This document shows positions 21,359-31,877 of a stretch of 44,239 nucleotides of DNA, piece after piece (within the stretch, counting starts at the first letter, position 1; every line of letters begins with the position of its first letter). Source of the stretch: Cylindrodendrum hubeiense. Lineage: Eukaryota > Ascomycota > Sordariomycetes > Hypocreales > Nectriaceae. Position numbers and translations under genes: made by a program. Location of the stretch: NCBI GenBank assembly GCA_014621425.1, contig JAANBB010000345.1:1-44239 (forward strand), in the 5' to 3' direction. The notes under the pieces were generated by a model. That model saw only the letters and a program-made list of their open reading frames with translations. It had not been told where the DNA came from and did not search any database.

Positions 21359-22273
21359 TTATTGAGGAGCGCTCAAATAATCATTAACTGCCTTGATGGC
21401 ACCCTGGAACTTGCCCGCCTCAATGAGAATCAAGTGTCCCTGCGCCTTAACGCCCATCTCTTGGAATGCCCGCTTGCTGTCCGCTACCACCTCGTCCTCT
21501 TTTGTGTAGTTGAAGTTGCCGTATGCCACCGCGTGCTTCTGCAGCACCTCATCCTCGGCGTGGAAGTAGTAGATCTGTGCCTCCTCCCTGGCCTTCTTGC
21601 GCTTCTGGCCCTCAACGTCAATCTTAGACTCGAGCTCCTGATACGTTTTTGACAGGATCAAGTAGTGAGAAAACTCGTAGGGCTCCTTGTCCTCAACGGC
21701 CGCTTCGATCTCATCGATCAGCATGGAATACAGAGGAGGTGCAAGCTCTGAGGGCATGTTGATGAGACGCTCAGAGAATATCAAGCCGATATGCTTGCCG
21801 GCATTCACCAACGAAGGGATGGCGGCTAGCGAAGGGTTGGTCTGGGCCTTCTCGACTAGGTATTTGAGAACCTCGTTCATGGGCTCCTTTTCCCGATGAA
21901 CAAACGTGTTGAGGGCCGTCAGCATTGCATACGCATCGGTGGCCTTTCCATCAACCTTGATCGTAGAGCCGATGGTCGGCTGAGAGAGCACAAGGTCGGC
22001 GAGGGCGGACATGTTGAACAGATTCGCGTCGATATCGAAAAGTTGTCGCAGTAGAGTCTTGACGCCATGGAAATCGACCTCGGGATCGTAGTTGAACCAC
22101 TCAAAATCCACATTTACCATATCAAAGTCCTTCACTCCTGATTAGACGAGAATCGCATGCGCTGGGATGCCAACAACACTCACCTCGTCGTCGGAGCTGT
22201 CTTCGTCCATCTTGTCAACAGAGTTGTCGACAGGCGCGGCGCCGTCAGCCTCTCTTGCTCTCTTTTTGCCCAT
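21359..22273 (-). CDS. BCP1: BCP1/BCCIP family protein, 286 aa, 2 exons
   Basis: Conserved eukaryotic protein; yeast Bcp1 acts in nuclear export and as chaperone of ribosomal protein Rpl23 (established for the family). Exons (minus): 22273-22184 and 22129-21359; the intron is 54 nt. The nearest AG to the branch site would read into a stop, so the acceptor is the later one, ending GGAGTGAAG, which keeps frame and joins an acidic stretch: DEDSSDDE then [20 protein letters not shown]. That acidic lead-in followed by VDFEWF is typical. The N-terminus [11 protein letters not shown] is basic. The rest ([69 protein letters not shown]) follows the BCCIP domain to its end. The gene is convergent with chorismate mutase and divergent from VPS17. 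Confidence 0.92.
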
Positions 22274-22866
22274 TTTGATGTGCGGAGAAGTATGAAGAAG
22301 AGATATTCTTTCGATATCCAGGAGTGTGAAGGAGTGGGATCCCGTCAAAGTCTCAGAGCAAACAAGTTGATGTCGCAACCAACGTCAATGCCAACCGTCA
22401 ACACCGCCGCCGGATGCATCCAGCATAAATTTTGCGAACTGCCCCTCACTAGCCCGATTAAGCCTGATAAGACAGCAGCGCGGCAAATACAGGCGCGATA
22501 AGACGCGGCTGTGCAGCCAATGCAAAGCTCCAGCCTCAGCCCCGTCTCAATCCCAGGAATGAGGAGACGGGGCTGAAGCTCGCCGACCGCCGCAGCAGCC
22601 TGGCCAACTTGCGTCAGCGACGAGCCACCCACTCACACTGCGAGTGGTTGAGACACAGAGACAACTGCGCCCGGCGATACCTTCATCGACCTACACGCTT
22701 CATGGCCATGATTGGCGTGCGCGCGGCCTGAACGTCTTCTTCTTGTCATTGCCCGGAGTCTCCACATTGAGCTCCGTCCATCCCGAGTGGTGCGCAACGT
22801 CATCAGTCTTCCAGCCATCCTCGCATCATAAGTTCGACCTCACCTACCATCCCATCACCGCCCACG
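22274..22866. promoter_or_regulatory. Divergent intergenic region BCP1 / VPS17
   Basis: The 593 bp between the two start codons should act as a shared promoter region. A CCAAT box lies at 22517-22521, roughly midway, and GATAAG-type sequences occur near 22467 and 22497. No gene was seen. Confidence 0.5.
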
Positions 22867-24795
22867 ATGGACTACAGCTCGACAATCCACGACCCCGAAG
22901 ACCCCGGCGCCTCGCCCTGGGGAAACTCGCCGGTGTCATCTCCCTCTCGAAATAACGCTACCTTCAACTCCATCTCAGGCGATACGCCTCCCCCCTTTCC
23001 CTTTGGTTCCCAGGCCTCCAATGGTCTCGCCCAGGACCAGACAGCATCTGATGTCGAAGCCTTCCAACGGCCGAGTACCGCTACGACGGCTTCTGGAACC
23101 GAGGGGGATACCGAGGACTCCAAGACTTTGAACATAGAGTCCGAATCGATCCCCGCGCCTCAGCCCCCAGCCACTGAACAGCAACATCAACAGGGACCTC
23201 CCATCCCCGCTGAACAGCAAGGCCAACCCGTTGGAACGGAAGCGCAGCCAGGTCATGACCAGCAGAACCAGAAGCCGCCTCAACCACAGTTCCGACTCCA
23301 GGCCAAAATCACAGGACTTGAGCGAACTGGCAAGAAAGACCCTGTCCTCCGATTTGACGTTCACGTACGATCGCATTCTTCCTTGATGATATCTGCGCTA
23401 ACTAGACTCAGACCAATATCCAACGGTTCCGCACCACGCAGTTCCGAGACGTCCGACGACTACATTCTGAATTCGTGAAGCTCGCCGACCACCTGATATC
23501 CGCGAACCCCGAGGCGCTCGTCCCTGCAGTCCCTCCTCCTCTTACATCCGCCGGAGCTGGTACGGACGAGGACGAAGCTCGCGTCAAGGCCTTGATGCAG
23601 CGATGGCTCAACTACGTCTGCAGCAATGAGGTGTTAATGAAGGACGACGAGATGGTGCTCTTCGTAGAAAGCGACTTCGGCTACAGCCCGATGGTCAAGA
23701 GAAAACAGCCAGCAACTGGCGTTCGCAGGAAGATTCTCAAGCAGTTTGCTCCCCCACCCGATGATACCCCTGAGCTTGCGGATGCGCGACCGACTGTCAA
23801 GCTGTTCTATCTCGGTACTATGGACGCTGGCCACAAAGTTGATAAGCTGGTCAAAGCACGAAGAGGTATGTGGCCACCAACTTTGGACACTTTACGCGGG
23901 GTTCTAACGAAACATAGGTCTTGGTCTCAGTGAAGCCGACTACGGTGCGAGGCTCGCGAGCATGAACGTACAAGAGCCGCACCCTGGACTTGCCAATGCC
24001 TACCGAAAGCTTGGAAAGGTCGTCCAGGCTGTGGGCGACTATCACGCTGCCCAGGCCACTGCCGAGGCCACCACGCTCGGCGACCCATTCCAGCATCATT
24101 CCCAGGATGCATTTATCGTCAAGGAGTCTCTTACCAACCGCCAGATCCTGATCCGGGAGTTCCTACAGGCACAAGAGGCGACCCGGAGCAAGCTGAATGC
24201 TGCCGACCGCCTGAAGGCTAGCTCGAGCGTTCGACGGGAGAAGGTTGACGAAGCCATCTCCTCCCTCGACGAAGCCCGCCAGCATGAGACTTACCTGTTC
24301 AACAAAACCAACCGCGTCACCGGAAACTTGGTCCAGGAGCGTCGCAAGTGGTTCGCAAGGACCGCGGCCGACCTGCGCATGAGCATTCGGGAGTATGTGC
24401 ACCGGGAGATTGAGGCAGAGCGGCGCACCCTGTCCCTTCTCGAGACTGTCCGGCCCGATATTCGATCGATCGATGCCTCGGGCGGTCTGAGCCGTCTTGG
24501 CCGGGAGTCGCACCCCACCGTGCGTCGCTCGAGCCTCGCAGCCAGTCAGGGACCCAAGGGCGACGCTTGGAGCGGTGTTCCACGTCGCTCAGATGCCACC
24601 AACCGCAGTGTGTCGAGCAGCTTCATGAGCAAGGTCTCGGAGGAGGCGGATGGTGAGGAGAGCCCCGAAGCAACCCAGGGACGGTCGGGTGCGGGCGCGC
24701 GTGCAGGCGGTCTCAAAGGCGTGAATGAGGAGGACGACGAGGACCGTGTGGATGCCAGGAATGCAGCGAGTCGACTGGCGGCCAGCACCTTCTGA
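22867..24795 (+). CDS. VPS17: Retromer sorting nexin, VPS17-like (PX + BAR), 609 aa, 3 exons
   Basis: Probable membrane-bending subunit that pairs with Vps5 in retromer for endosome-to-Golgi recycling. Exons: 22867-23364, 23412-23865, 23918-24795; introns 47 and 52 nt, phases agree. Residues 1-140 are Pro/Gln-rich and disordered, opening MDYSSTIHDPEDPGASPWG, an N-terminus I associate with filamentous-fungal VPS17. A PX domain spans about 140-265 (FRLQAKITGLERTGKKDPV; TTQFRDVRRLHSEFVKLADH; RWLNYVCSNEVLMKDDEM). A helical BAR region covers about 320-510 (LANAYRKLGKVVQAVGDYHA; FVKES-like and EAISSLDEARQHETYLFNK). A Ser-rich acidic tail ends in AASRLAASTF. The PX basic-aromatic motif reads RRLHSEF rather than RRYSDF. 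PX-BAR identity is clear; the choice of VPS17 over other SNX-BARs rests mainly on the N-terminus and length. Confidence 0.85.
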
Positions 24796-27559
24796 GCTCG
24801 TCACCGATGGTGGGATGGTGGATAAGTGGTTGACGAACACAAGGGTTTGGCTCAGTTTTCTCATCTCTCTCGGTAGCATTGCTCAAAGCCCATGTCATAT
24901 GTAAAGTCTGTCTCTTTTTGCCGGCCGTCCCTCCATCTCGCATGCACATGTGAAAAAGACGTGGTATGCAGCTGCGTCACTCGCCCTGTATGCCCGGATA
25001 GAAGCCCGGTGGTGTGCGTCGAAGAGGCATGCATCTGCCGTTCGAGTCTGCCTCGATCCCTGTCCTGCTGGCGACATGTCACAGGCCGCCCCCATCACTT
25101 ATCACTTGCTCGCCCCGATCTGAGCTAATGGGCGGTGAGTATCGGATCCCATTGCGTGCTCTATGGCTCTTTATCATGTCTGATTGCGAGGTCGCGCGGA
25201 GTTGTACGTGATATAGGTGGATTTTGGGCATCATATTCTTACTTACTATGCACCCGTGTCTGAGGCCTTCGGCTGGAGCCACGACGCTGGTTTTCGTCAT
25301 TGGAGCCACCTGTGATATCCGCCTCCAAGATATTACTTATCAAGTGATAACTCAGCATCGAGTTTTTGGCGGAAGCATTTGGCGATACGACGAGATAAGG
25401 GATTCTGGGGTCATTGGCTCGAGACTGGCCGGCGTAGGACCGGTCTGATGAGGACCTTGCTGGTCGGGTTGACCGGTGACATGTGTTCAGGTGAATTGGG
25501 AATGATTATTTGAGACCGAAAATCTGCCAGGATGCAGTGTAATGTTGTTTGGTGGCAGGACTCTCCCTTCTCGGCCATTAGGGGTTGCGGGGTGTTATCC
25601 GGTTTATGGGTTACATCTCCAATCGCTCGATGCAGTTTGCGACCTCATTGACGAAAGAAGACAGCCGGAAGACTCAATACGATTCATGCTCTAAATGCTC
25701 GGCCTGAAAGACATTTTTCCGAGGCCATTATGGCACTCAAAAGAACCGAATAAATTATATGCTCGCAACCAACTAACCTTCTTGGCAATACAGTCCATTG
25801 CCGGTGCCGATATCTGTGAATTTCTTTCGTGAATTCATTAGGCAATTTGAGTCAGGGGGGCAAGGGTCAAATCTGGAATCATGACATAACCGCCCTATCA
25901 GATTCATCACGACAACACATGTTGAGCTGGCTGGGTTGCGGTGGCGCTGCAGTCCCTGTCACGCAAAGCGATGGTGAAGCAAGGCAAGGGCGAATCCAGG
26001 CTCAAACATGTGCGCTCAAAAAGAGAAGAAGGGGTTGGGCTGCTGAGATATCGGCTCCGAGGAGAGACCTGCAGGAGAGAAATGCTTGGGACTGGCCAGC
26101 CAATGCCCAGAAGGTATCTAGACCGCCCTAGAGTCCGGAACCGCTGGATTAAACTGCCAATGGTTTTTGTTAGTGCCTTAGCTGGGCGGGTCATGGAGAC
26201 CCAGCTCTCTGTCGTATTCATTCAAGCTGCTTCGCTGCGCAAGTGTGGAAGCTTGCTGTATGCGCAGAGAGATGAACCCAACACTATGTCATAGCGTAGA
26301 CTGGTCCCGGCAAAGTCGAGAAGGGTGCTGGGGGTGGCGGTATCGTCGAAGTAACTTCGACATCCTGCCATTGCTCAAGCCTCGTAAACTGGCCACTTGA
26401 TTACCGTGTTCCACAACGTGGTGGCTAAATGGTGTTGATCGCTGCCCCTACCTCCTCCTCGGATATGTAGGGCAACTCAGCCCGGACAGCGTGCGCAGAT
26501 ACGCCGCCATTATGTAAACCGTCGCGTAAAGGCGCGGTTGCTGTTCCGCAACGGAGACGGGGGAATAATTCCGGGCCAGAGGGGTTTGAGTTGGACTATG
26601 TGAGATACTGTCAAAGCACAGCCAGATGACGAAGTTTAGGACCCCTCATTTCACATAGAGCCTGATATTGACAAGGCCTGGATTGACGTGATTCAAGGAT
26701 GAATTCGATCATGGTCTGATGGAGTCATCATCGGTTGTACGCAGGCAACTTGAGATGGTCGGTCAGAGCTTGTCAACTTCGTCCAGGGTGGGCTGTGCAG
26801 CGGTGGAGCCAAAAAGTGCATGGATCTCGTCATTGCTGCAGCTTATCCGCCGTCAACCCTGAGGATTGAGTTGGAGGCTCGGCGTACTTGCTGCGTCTCG
26901 GTACAACTAAGCTCTCTCATGTGCGAGTTCATCTCCGGAGTGAGCATACTTTCGGATTGTTTCAAGGAGGTGCCCCTCAGAAGGGGACTAGGCTTCCTGA
27001 GCATCTTGATTTTCCTTCTCAGCTTCAAGGGGCTGAGAGCTGCGATATCAATCCTGAGCAGGGTGGCCCTGGCGGGTCGCCATGTGCAAGCGTCGAGACC
27101 TCGGGCCGGTGCAAAAGGAGATGCAGCCGTAGTGCGTGGCTTGCGAACCGTCAACGTGCAGGGTTGGATTGACCCGGAGAAGTTAGTAGCGAGGCACAGA
27201 GTGAGTGAGTTACTGGAACAATGGAAGCCATTGCGGTCAGGCGACAGGCACTGAAGTCTGTATTGCCCTGGATTTGAATCAGCTGGACCAGTCTGATACT
27301 CCGGTGGGACCTATTGTCCGGGTCTAGATTGAGAGCCCATCGCGACGAATTGCACGAGTCAATCGCTTGCGAGGTACCGATAGACAGGGACGAGTGACAG
27401 AACATTGCCGGGGGTCAGCTTCCGGCGGGGAGGGTGGGCAGATGGATAAAGGAGAGATGGGGAAAGCTTGGGGTCCATCTCCTGGAGTCTGGGGTTCCGG
27501 GTCGTGACATGATCCCTGCCAGGTTGTCATAGGCGCGGTTTCCGTTACGTTGATGCTGG

Positions 27560-27640
27560 GATGTCGGGCGCTGGAGGTTGGATGATGGGCGCTGAATGAT
27601 GGGCGCTGGATGCTGGAAGCTGGAAGCTGGTAGCTGCCGG
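27560..27640. repeat. Degenerate GGGCGCTG / GCTGGAAG repeat tract
   Basis: The 8-mer GGGCGCTG occurs near 27566, 27587 and 27601, separated by GATGAT-like spacers, then AAGCTGG occurs twice in a row. It is an imperfect intergenic repeat. Confidence 0.7.
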
Positions 27641-27813
27641 TGGCCATGGTTGTTCGAGACAACAACTAACCCACCAATTAAAACCGAAGCTCCGATAAGC
27701 CGGCATTTGGGATTCGAGACGGGATGGATGTGCTAGAGACTGTCTCACTGTCCACGAATATGTCCAGATCGCGATGACGATTGCGGCCCCACCCAGCCCA
27801 GACCATGGGAGGC

Positions 27814-27834
27814 GCGGAACGCGGAACGCGGAAC
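27814..27834. repeat. GCGGAAC tandem repeat, 3 copies
   Basis: Three exact consecutive copies of GCGGAAC lie in intergenic DNA. Confidence 0.8.
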
Positions 27835-28229
27835 TCTTTCACCGTCTTCTTGGACGGCAGACAAGACAGGGAGATTTCTCCTCGCACGTAATGTTGGGCT
27901 GGTTGGGGCGCCGATTTGTCAAGAGAAGCCAAGAAGGAGGAAGAGCTTGAGGAGCCCCGAGCATCAAGCTGAGGTGGGGAGCAACTTTGGTGGGCAGACA
28001 CCAAGCCCCGATTGGAGCTGGGCCCGGAAAAAGAAATGGGCAGGCGTGGCTACAGGATGGAAGGCGCGACTTACACAGCTCCCAGAAAGGCCGCCAACGC
28101 CTGCCGTACCTTAGTTCCCTGCACTACCGACGTACGCCGAGCACCTCTATGGACACGTCCCACTTTCTCACCTTCTGCGTCCACATCCGCACATCCACCC
28201 ATCATCCACAGTGACAAGAGTGATTGATT

Positions 28230-28300
28230 ACACCACATCCACACATCCACACGTCCACACATCTACATATCCACACGCCCACACATCCACACAATCATCC
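28230..28300. repeat. CACACATC-type simple repeat
   Basis: About 70 bases are built from variants of CCACACAT (CATCCACA, CGTCCACA, CGCCCACA). It lies about 1.7 kb upstream of the polyol dehydrogenase. Confidence 0.8.
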
Positions 28301-28927
28301 CCCTGCCCTTGAGGCCCTTGACTTTGGGACAAGACATACCTATACCTGGCGTGCGTACATCTACCTAAGGCATGTACTTTACATCACAGTACGGTACAGT
28401 ACGTACAGGACTACGCAGCCCACCTAGACGAGCCTCCACCTCGCCTGCAACTATGCAACCCTAATTAGTTGGCTTCTCGAAATTGCAACTGCATCAGCGA
28501 CACCGACCTGACCGAACTTCGGACGCGGCTCGCCGCTTGTCACCTGGGACTTGCGGCTCGCGGCCTTGTTGGGACGTCCACTATAGGATCCATGCCCATG
28601 TTCCAGCTCCTCTCTGAGGCCGGGTTGTCCTCCGTCTTCCGGGCTCCGCTTGACGATACCTTCAGTCCACCCCGTTGTCACTGCCGAGACCGCTCCTCAA
28701 CTCCAGGTCCCGTCTCTCCCTCCCTCGTGGCCTCAGCCGCTTCAATCCACATTGGTACAAACGCCGTTACCCCTCGGCTGCCCGGAGCCACGCCCTGTCC
28801 TGCCCTGGGCAAGCCCTGGTCTGTCAGGGCGTGTCACACAGTTATCGTGCTCTCACCGCACCGCGATCTCGGGTAGGTTAGGAGCCACTCGCCGACGCTG
28901 CCGCCGGCCTGTCAACTTGCCTCCCTG

Positions 28928-28936
28928 TACTCCGTA
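28928..28936. promoter_or_regulatory. TACTCCGTA motif, copy 3
   Basis: Exact 9-mer about 1.07 kb upstream of the polyol dehydrogenase ATG, within the gene-poor interval. Confidence 0.5.
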
Positions 28937-30010
28937 TTCCCGGTCCATCTGGCCGCTGGTCGCTGGCCGCTCGCCGCAAAGAGGCGATGATCTAGGTCTT
29001 GTCGTCACATTCGTTGATCTGTTGTCTCGTTGAGGCGGGCACCAGTCGCTGTTGATGCTGGCTATCTTTCACCCCTCCTCCACCGGTGCCAGGCAAATGC
29101 TTGGCCAACGCTATTGCACCCCCTCCATCAATATCGCCTTAGGCCTCGTCCTGGGCCTGGGACCACGTTCCGATCCCAGCTACCAGTTTTCCAGCGGCCG
29201 GGAGACCCTTGGAAATGGCGGGTCTGAGGAGCTTACATGGGTCCTCCGCCAAGGCGCCCCATCTGTGCATGCAGAACGCCCGCTCTCGAAACAAACACGT
29301 TCGCTACCTCCACTTTCCATGGTCCGGTTCCGGCTCAGGCACACGCTGCATCATTGCATCTTGTCTACCCAAGCGCCGTCCCTCCGTCACCAAGCTGCCA
29401 GGCCCTGCAGTAGGTTTGCGAGATTGCAATGCCTAACGGAAAGCTCCTAGCCCACCGGAGATAACTCGTCGTTACCTGACTGGGTAATTTTCTCTCACCC
29501 AGCTTAACGCTTCCTGGAGTCCTAGACACCGAGTCACCTTGGCGTTGGGTAATTGCTGATGAGTACACGCCCTCGTTTTTTCGAGCTGCCCTCGCGGATC
29601 GGACTGCTCTGGCCAGGGAGAATGGCGAGGGTTGCCACCTACTTAAGGGGTGGGGGCCCATCGCTTCTTCTCTCTATCTCCTCGTTGTCCGTTCAGAGAT
29701 AGGCCCTTTGATTACCATCTCCCATCTTGGTCTCAAGCATCCCACGTCCTAGCAAGCTCCATATCCCACGTTCTGCCGTCTATTTCTTCGGCAATCCCAA
29801 CACTAGCACCTCGAGGACGCCTCAGAGAGCCATCCCAGCCCCAACCCCCACGCACCGGACTGCTCCCACTCACCAGTCTATCCACTAGCCAATCCCATCC
29901 GCCCCAAATACCCCAATAGGCAATCAGCCAAGCCATCGACCGAGTCTGAGTCTCCGTCTCCATCATCATCCCACCCTCATCCCACGCTGCCAGCGTCACA
30001 ATTACTCGCC

Positions 30011-31437
30011 ATGGCCCCAGCTGCTACGGGGGAATCCGCGCCAACGCATCTACCCGCTTTCAACATGAAGCCGGTCTCAATCAGTGCCTCCGTCTTGCAT
30101 GGTCCCCGGGATCTACGATTGGTGAGTCCCCCTCCACGGACCGTTGCACAAATCTCCTTGTCATCAGCCCTACCCGAAGCAATTATTCCTGACCCACGTC
30201 TCGCTAGGAATCGAGAACTATCGAGGCACCGGGGGCGGATGAGCTGCAGATTGCCATTAAAGCTACTGGCATCTGTGGGTCAGATGTCTCCTACTACAAG
30301 AAGTTTGCCAACGGCGATCTCTGCGCCTGTCATCCCCTATCTCTGGGCCATGAGTCGTCAGGCGAGGTCGTTGCCATTGGACCCCAGGTCAGCGGCTTCA
30401 AAATCGGTGACCGGGTTGCCCTTGAAGTTGGTGTTGCCTGTGGACAGTGCGGCATCTGCCGCAAGGGTCGATACAACCTCTGCAAGAAGATGCGATTCAG
30501 GAGCAGCGCCAAAAGCTATCCTCACTACCAAGGCACGCTTCAGGAGCGGATCAACCACCCAGCAGTGTGGTGCCACAAGTGAGATTTCCCTCGAACTAGC
30601 TATGTCTTGGAGTGATTCACTAACGAGTTCAGGTTGCCTGACAATGTCTCGTATGAGGCTGCTTCTCTCCTTGAGCCCCTGTCGGTGGCCATTCATGCTG
30701 TCAACCGAGCCAGGCCGGAGCCAGGCTCCACCGCCCTGGTGATCGGAGCCGGCACCGTTGGCCTCCTTACGGCTGCTATGGCTCGCCAATCTGGTTGTAC
30801 TTCGGTAACCATTACCGATATTGACATTGGTCGCGTGAACTATGCCATTGAAAACGGCTTCGCAACCCACGGATATGTTACCCCGGTGTCATACCTGACC
30901 CCCTCGAACGTCCCTTCCGGGGCCTCCACCCCCGAGTCCGGTGTGATGACCCCTGCCAGCACCTTCTCTGCTGCCAGCAGATTTGACAATGCCAAGGCGC
31001 TCGCTGCGAAAATCCTTGCTATTTCAAACACCCCGGACGCATTTATTCAAGAAGAGGACGAGGATGGAGTGGACGTTACGTTCGAGTGCACTGGCAAGGA
31101 GGCCTGTATGCACACAAGCCTCTACGCCACAAAGGCGGGAGGAAAGGTCATCATGGTCGGTATGGGTACCCCGATCCAGACACTTCCCTTGTCTGTTGCC
31201 CACCTCCGCGAGATTGACATCTTGGGCATCTTCCGCTATGCAAACACCTATGCCACCGGTATTCGGTTGCTCTGCTCGCAAGCCCGGAACGGCCCTGGTT
31301 TCTCTCTCCCTTCGTTGGACAAGATGGTTACACACCGCTTCAAGGGCCTCGACAAGGCTCAGGGTGCCTTTGAGCTCGCAACCCGCACCAGCGATGACGA
31401 CGGAAACCTGGTCATTAAGATCGTGATCGAGGCTTAA
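30011..31437 (+). CDS. Zinc-dependent polyol dehydrogenase (sorbitol dehydrogenase type), 428 aa, 3 exons
   Basis: Predicted NAD-dependent oxidation of a sugar alcohol such as sorbitol or xylitol. Exons: 30011-30121, 30208-30578, 30633-31437; introns 86 and 54 nt, phases agree. It is a medium-chain dehydrogenase: Cys60 in GICGSD, His85 and Glu86 in GHE and Glu175 in LLEPLSV are the expected catalytic-zinc region; Cys115, Cys118, Cys121 and Cys129 form the structural zinc lobe. The nucleotide-binding motif GAGTVG is at 199-204, with Asp223/Asp225 after the second strand favouring NAD over NADP. An unusual Ser/Thr/Pro-rich insert (about 243-278) lengthens the protein beyond the usual 350-380 aa. 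The first 20 residues are also extra; an in-frame Met19 in FNMKPVS could be an alternative start. Substrate cannot be decided: sorbitol, xylitol and L-arabinitol dehydrogenases share these motifs. Confidence 0.9.
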
Positions 31438-31877
31438 AGAGGCATGCCATTTGTGTTTTGAATGCGTTATGACCGATAGACCGAGCGCTTTACGATATCC
31501 CAGCAGCGACAGCGCCAAGCTGCTACAACTTTGATTGGGTTTGAAAAGTAGTTGGCTGGTATTGAGATTTGGGTATGAAGGATTCTTCCGGAGGGGATCT
31601 TAGGGAAATGGTGTTTTTTTTTTTGTTTTTCGAGGGGTTTCATGTTTCTTTTTTTATAACCGGGCAAGAAAATTAGAAAGACGGGTGGGTGACGATATTA
31701 ATGCAAACACGGCTTTAAAACTAATGAATTGTGTTCTTTGCCACAAACCATGTTCTATGATGCATATGAAGTTCTACCTCAACCCCGAACGCCGGGCTAA
31801 ATTTACAAAATAAACAGGAGCTGCGGTGGAAAATCTAGAAGACCGCCCCGCAACACTTCTCACTGTCGAAGTGGGCA
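31438..31877. other. Convergent intergenic region, polyol dehydrogenase / CSN6
   Basis: These 440 bases hold the two facing 3' UTRs. A T-rich tract lies at 31615-31655 and A/T-rich DNA follows to about 31810, suiting polyadenylation signals of both genes. No gene was seen. Confidence 0.6.

Larger units (their letters stand above)
24796..30010. other. 5.2 kb gene-poor interval
   Basis: No reading frame here resembles a known family and no splice-consistent chain was found; the longest frame (26820-27254, plus, 144 codons) looks random. Base composition is not obviously AT-rich, so there is no sign of RIP-degraded transposons. Contents: the 3' flank of VPS17; a TTATCA-AG-TGATAA palindrome at 25337-25350; simple repeats at 27560-27640, 27814-27834 and 28230-28300; a TACTCCGTA motif at 28928-28936; and, near the right end, a C/T-rich stretch that is probably the promoter and 5' leader of the polyol dehydrogenase. 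No tRNA pattern was found. Confidence 0.55.

Noticed and set aside
26820..27254. 144-codon plus-strand frame in the gene-poor interval
   Set aside because: No recognisable domain, no leader-like region and no partner exons; treated as chance.
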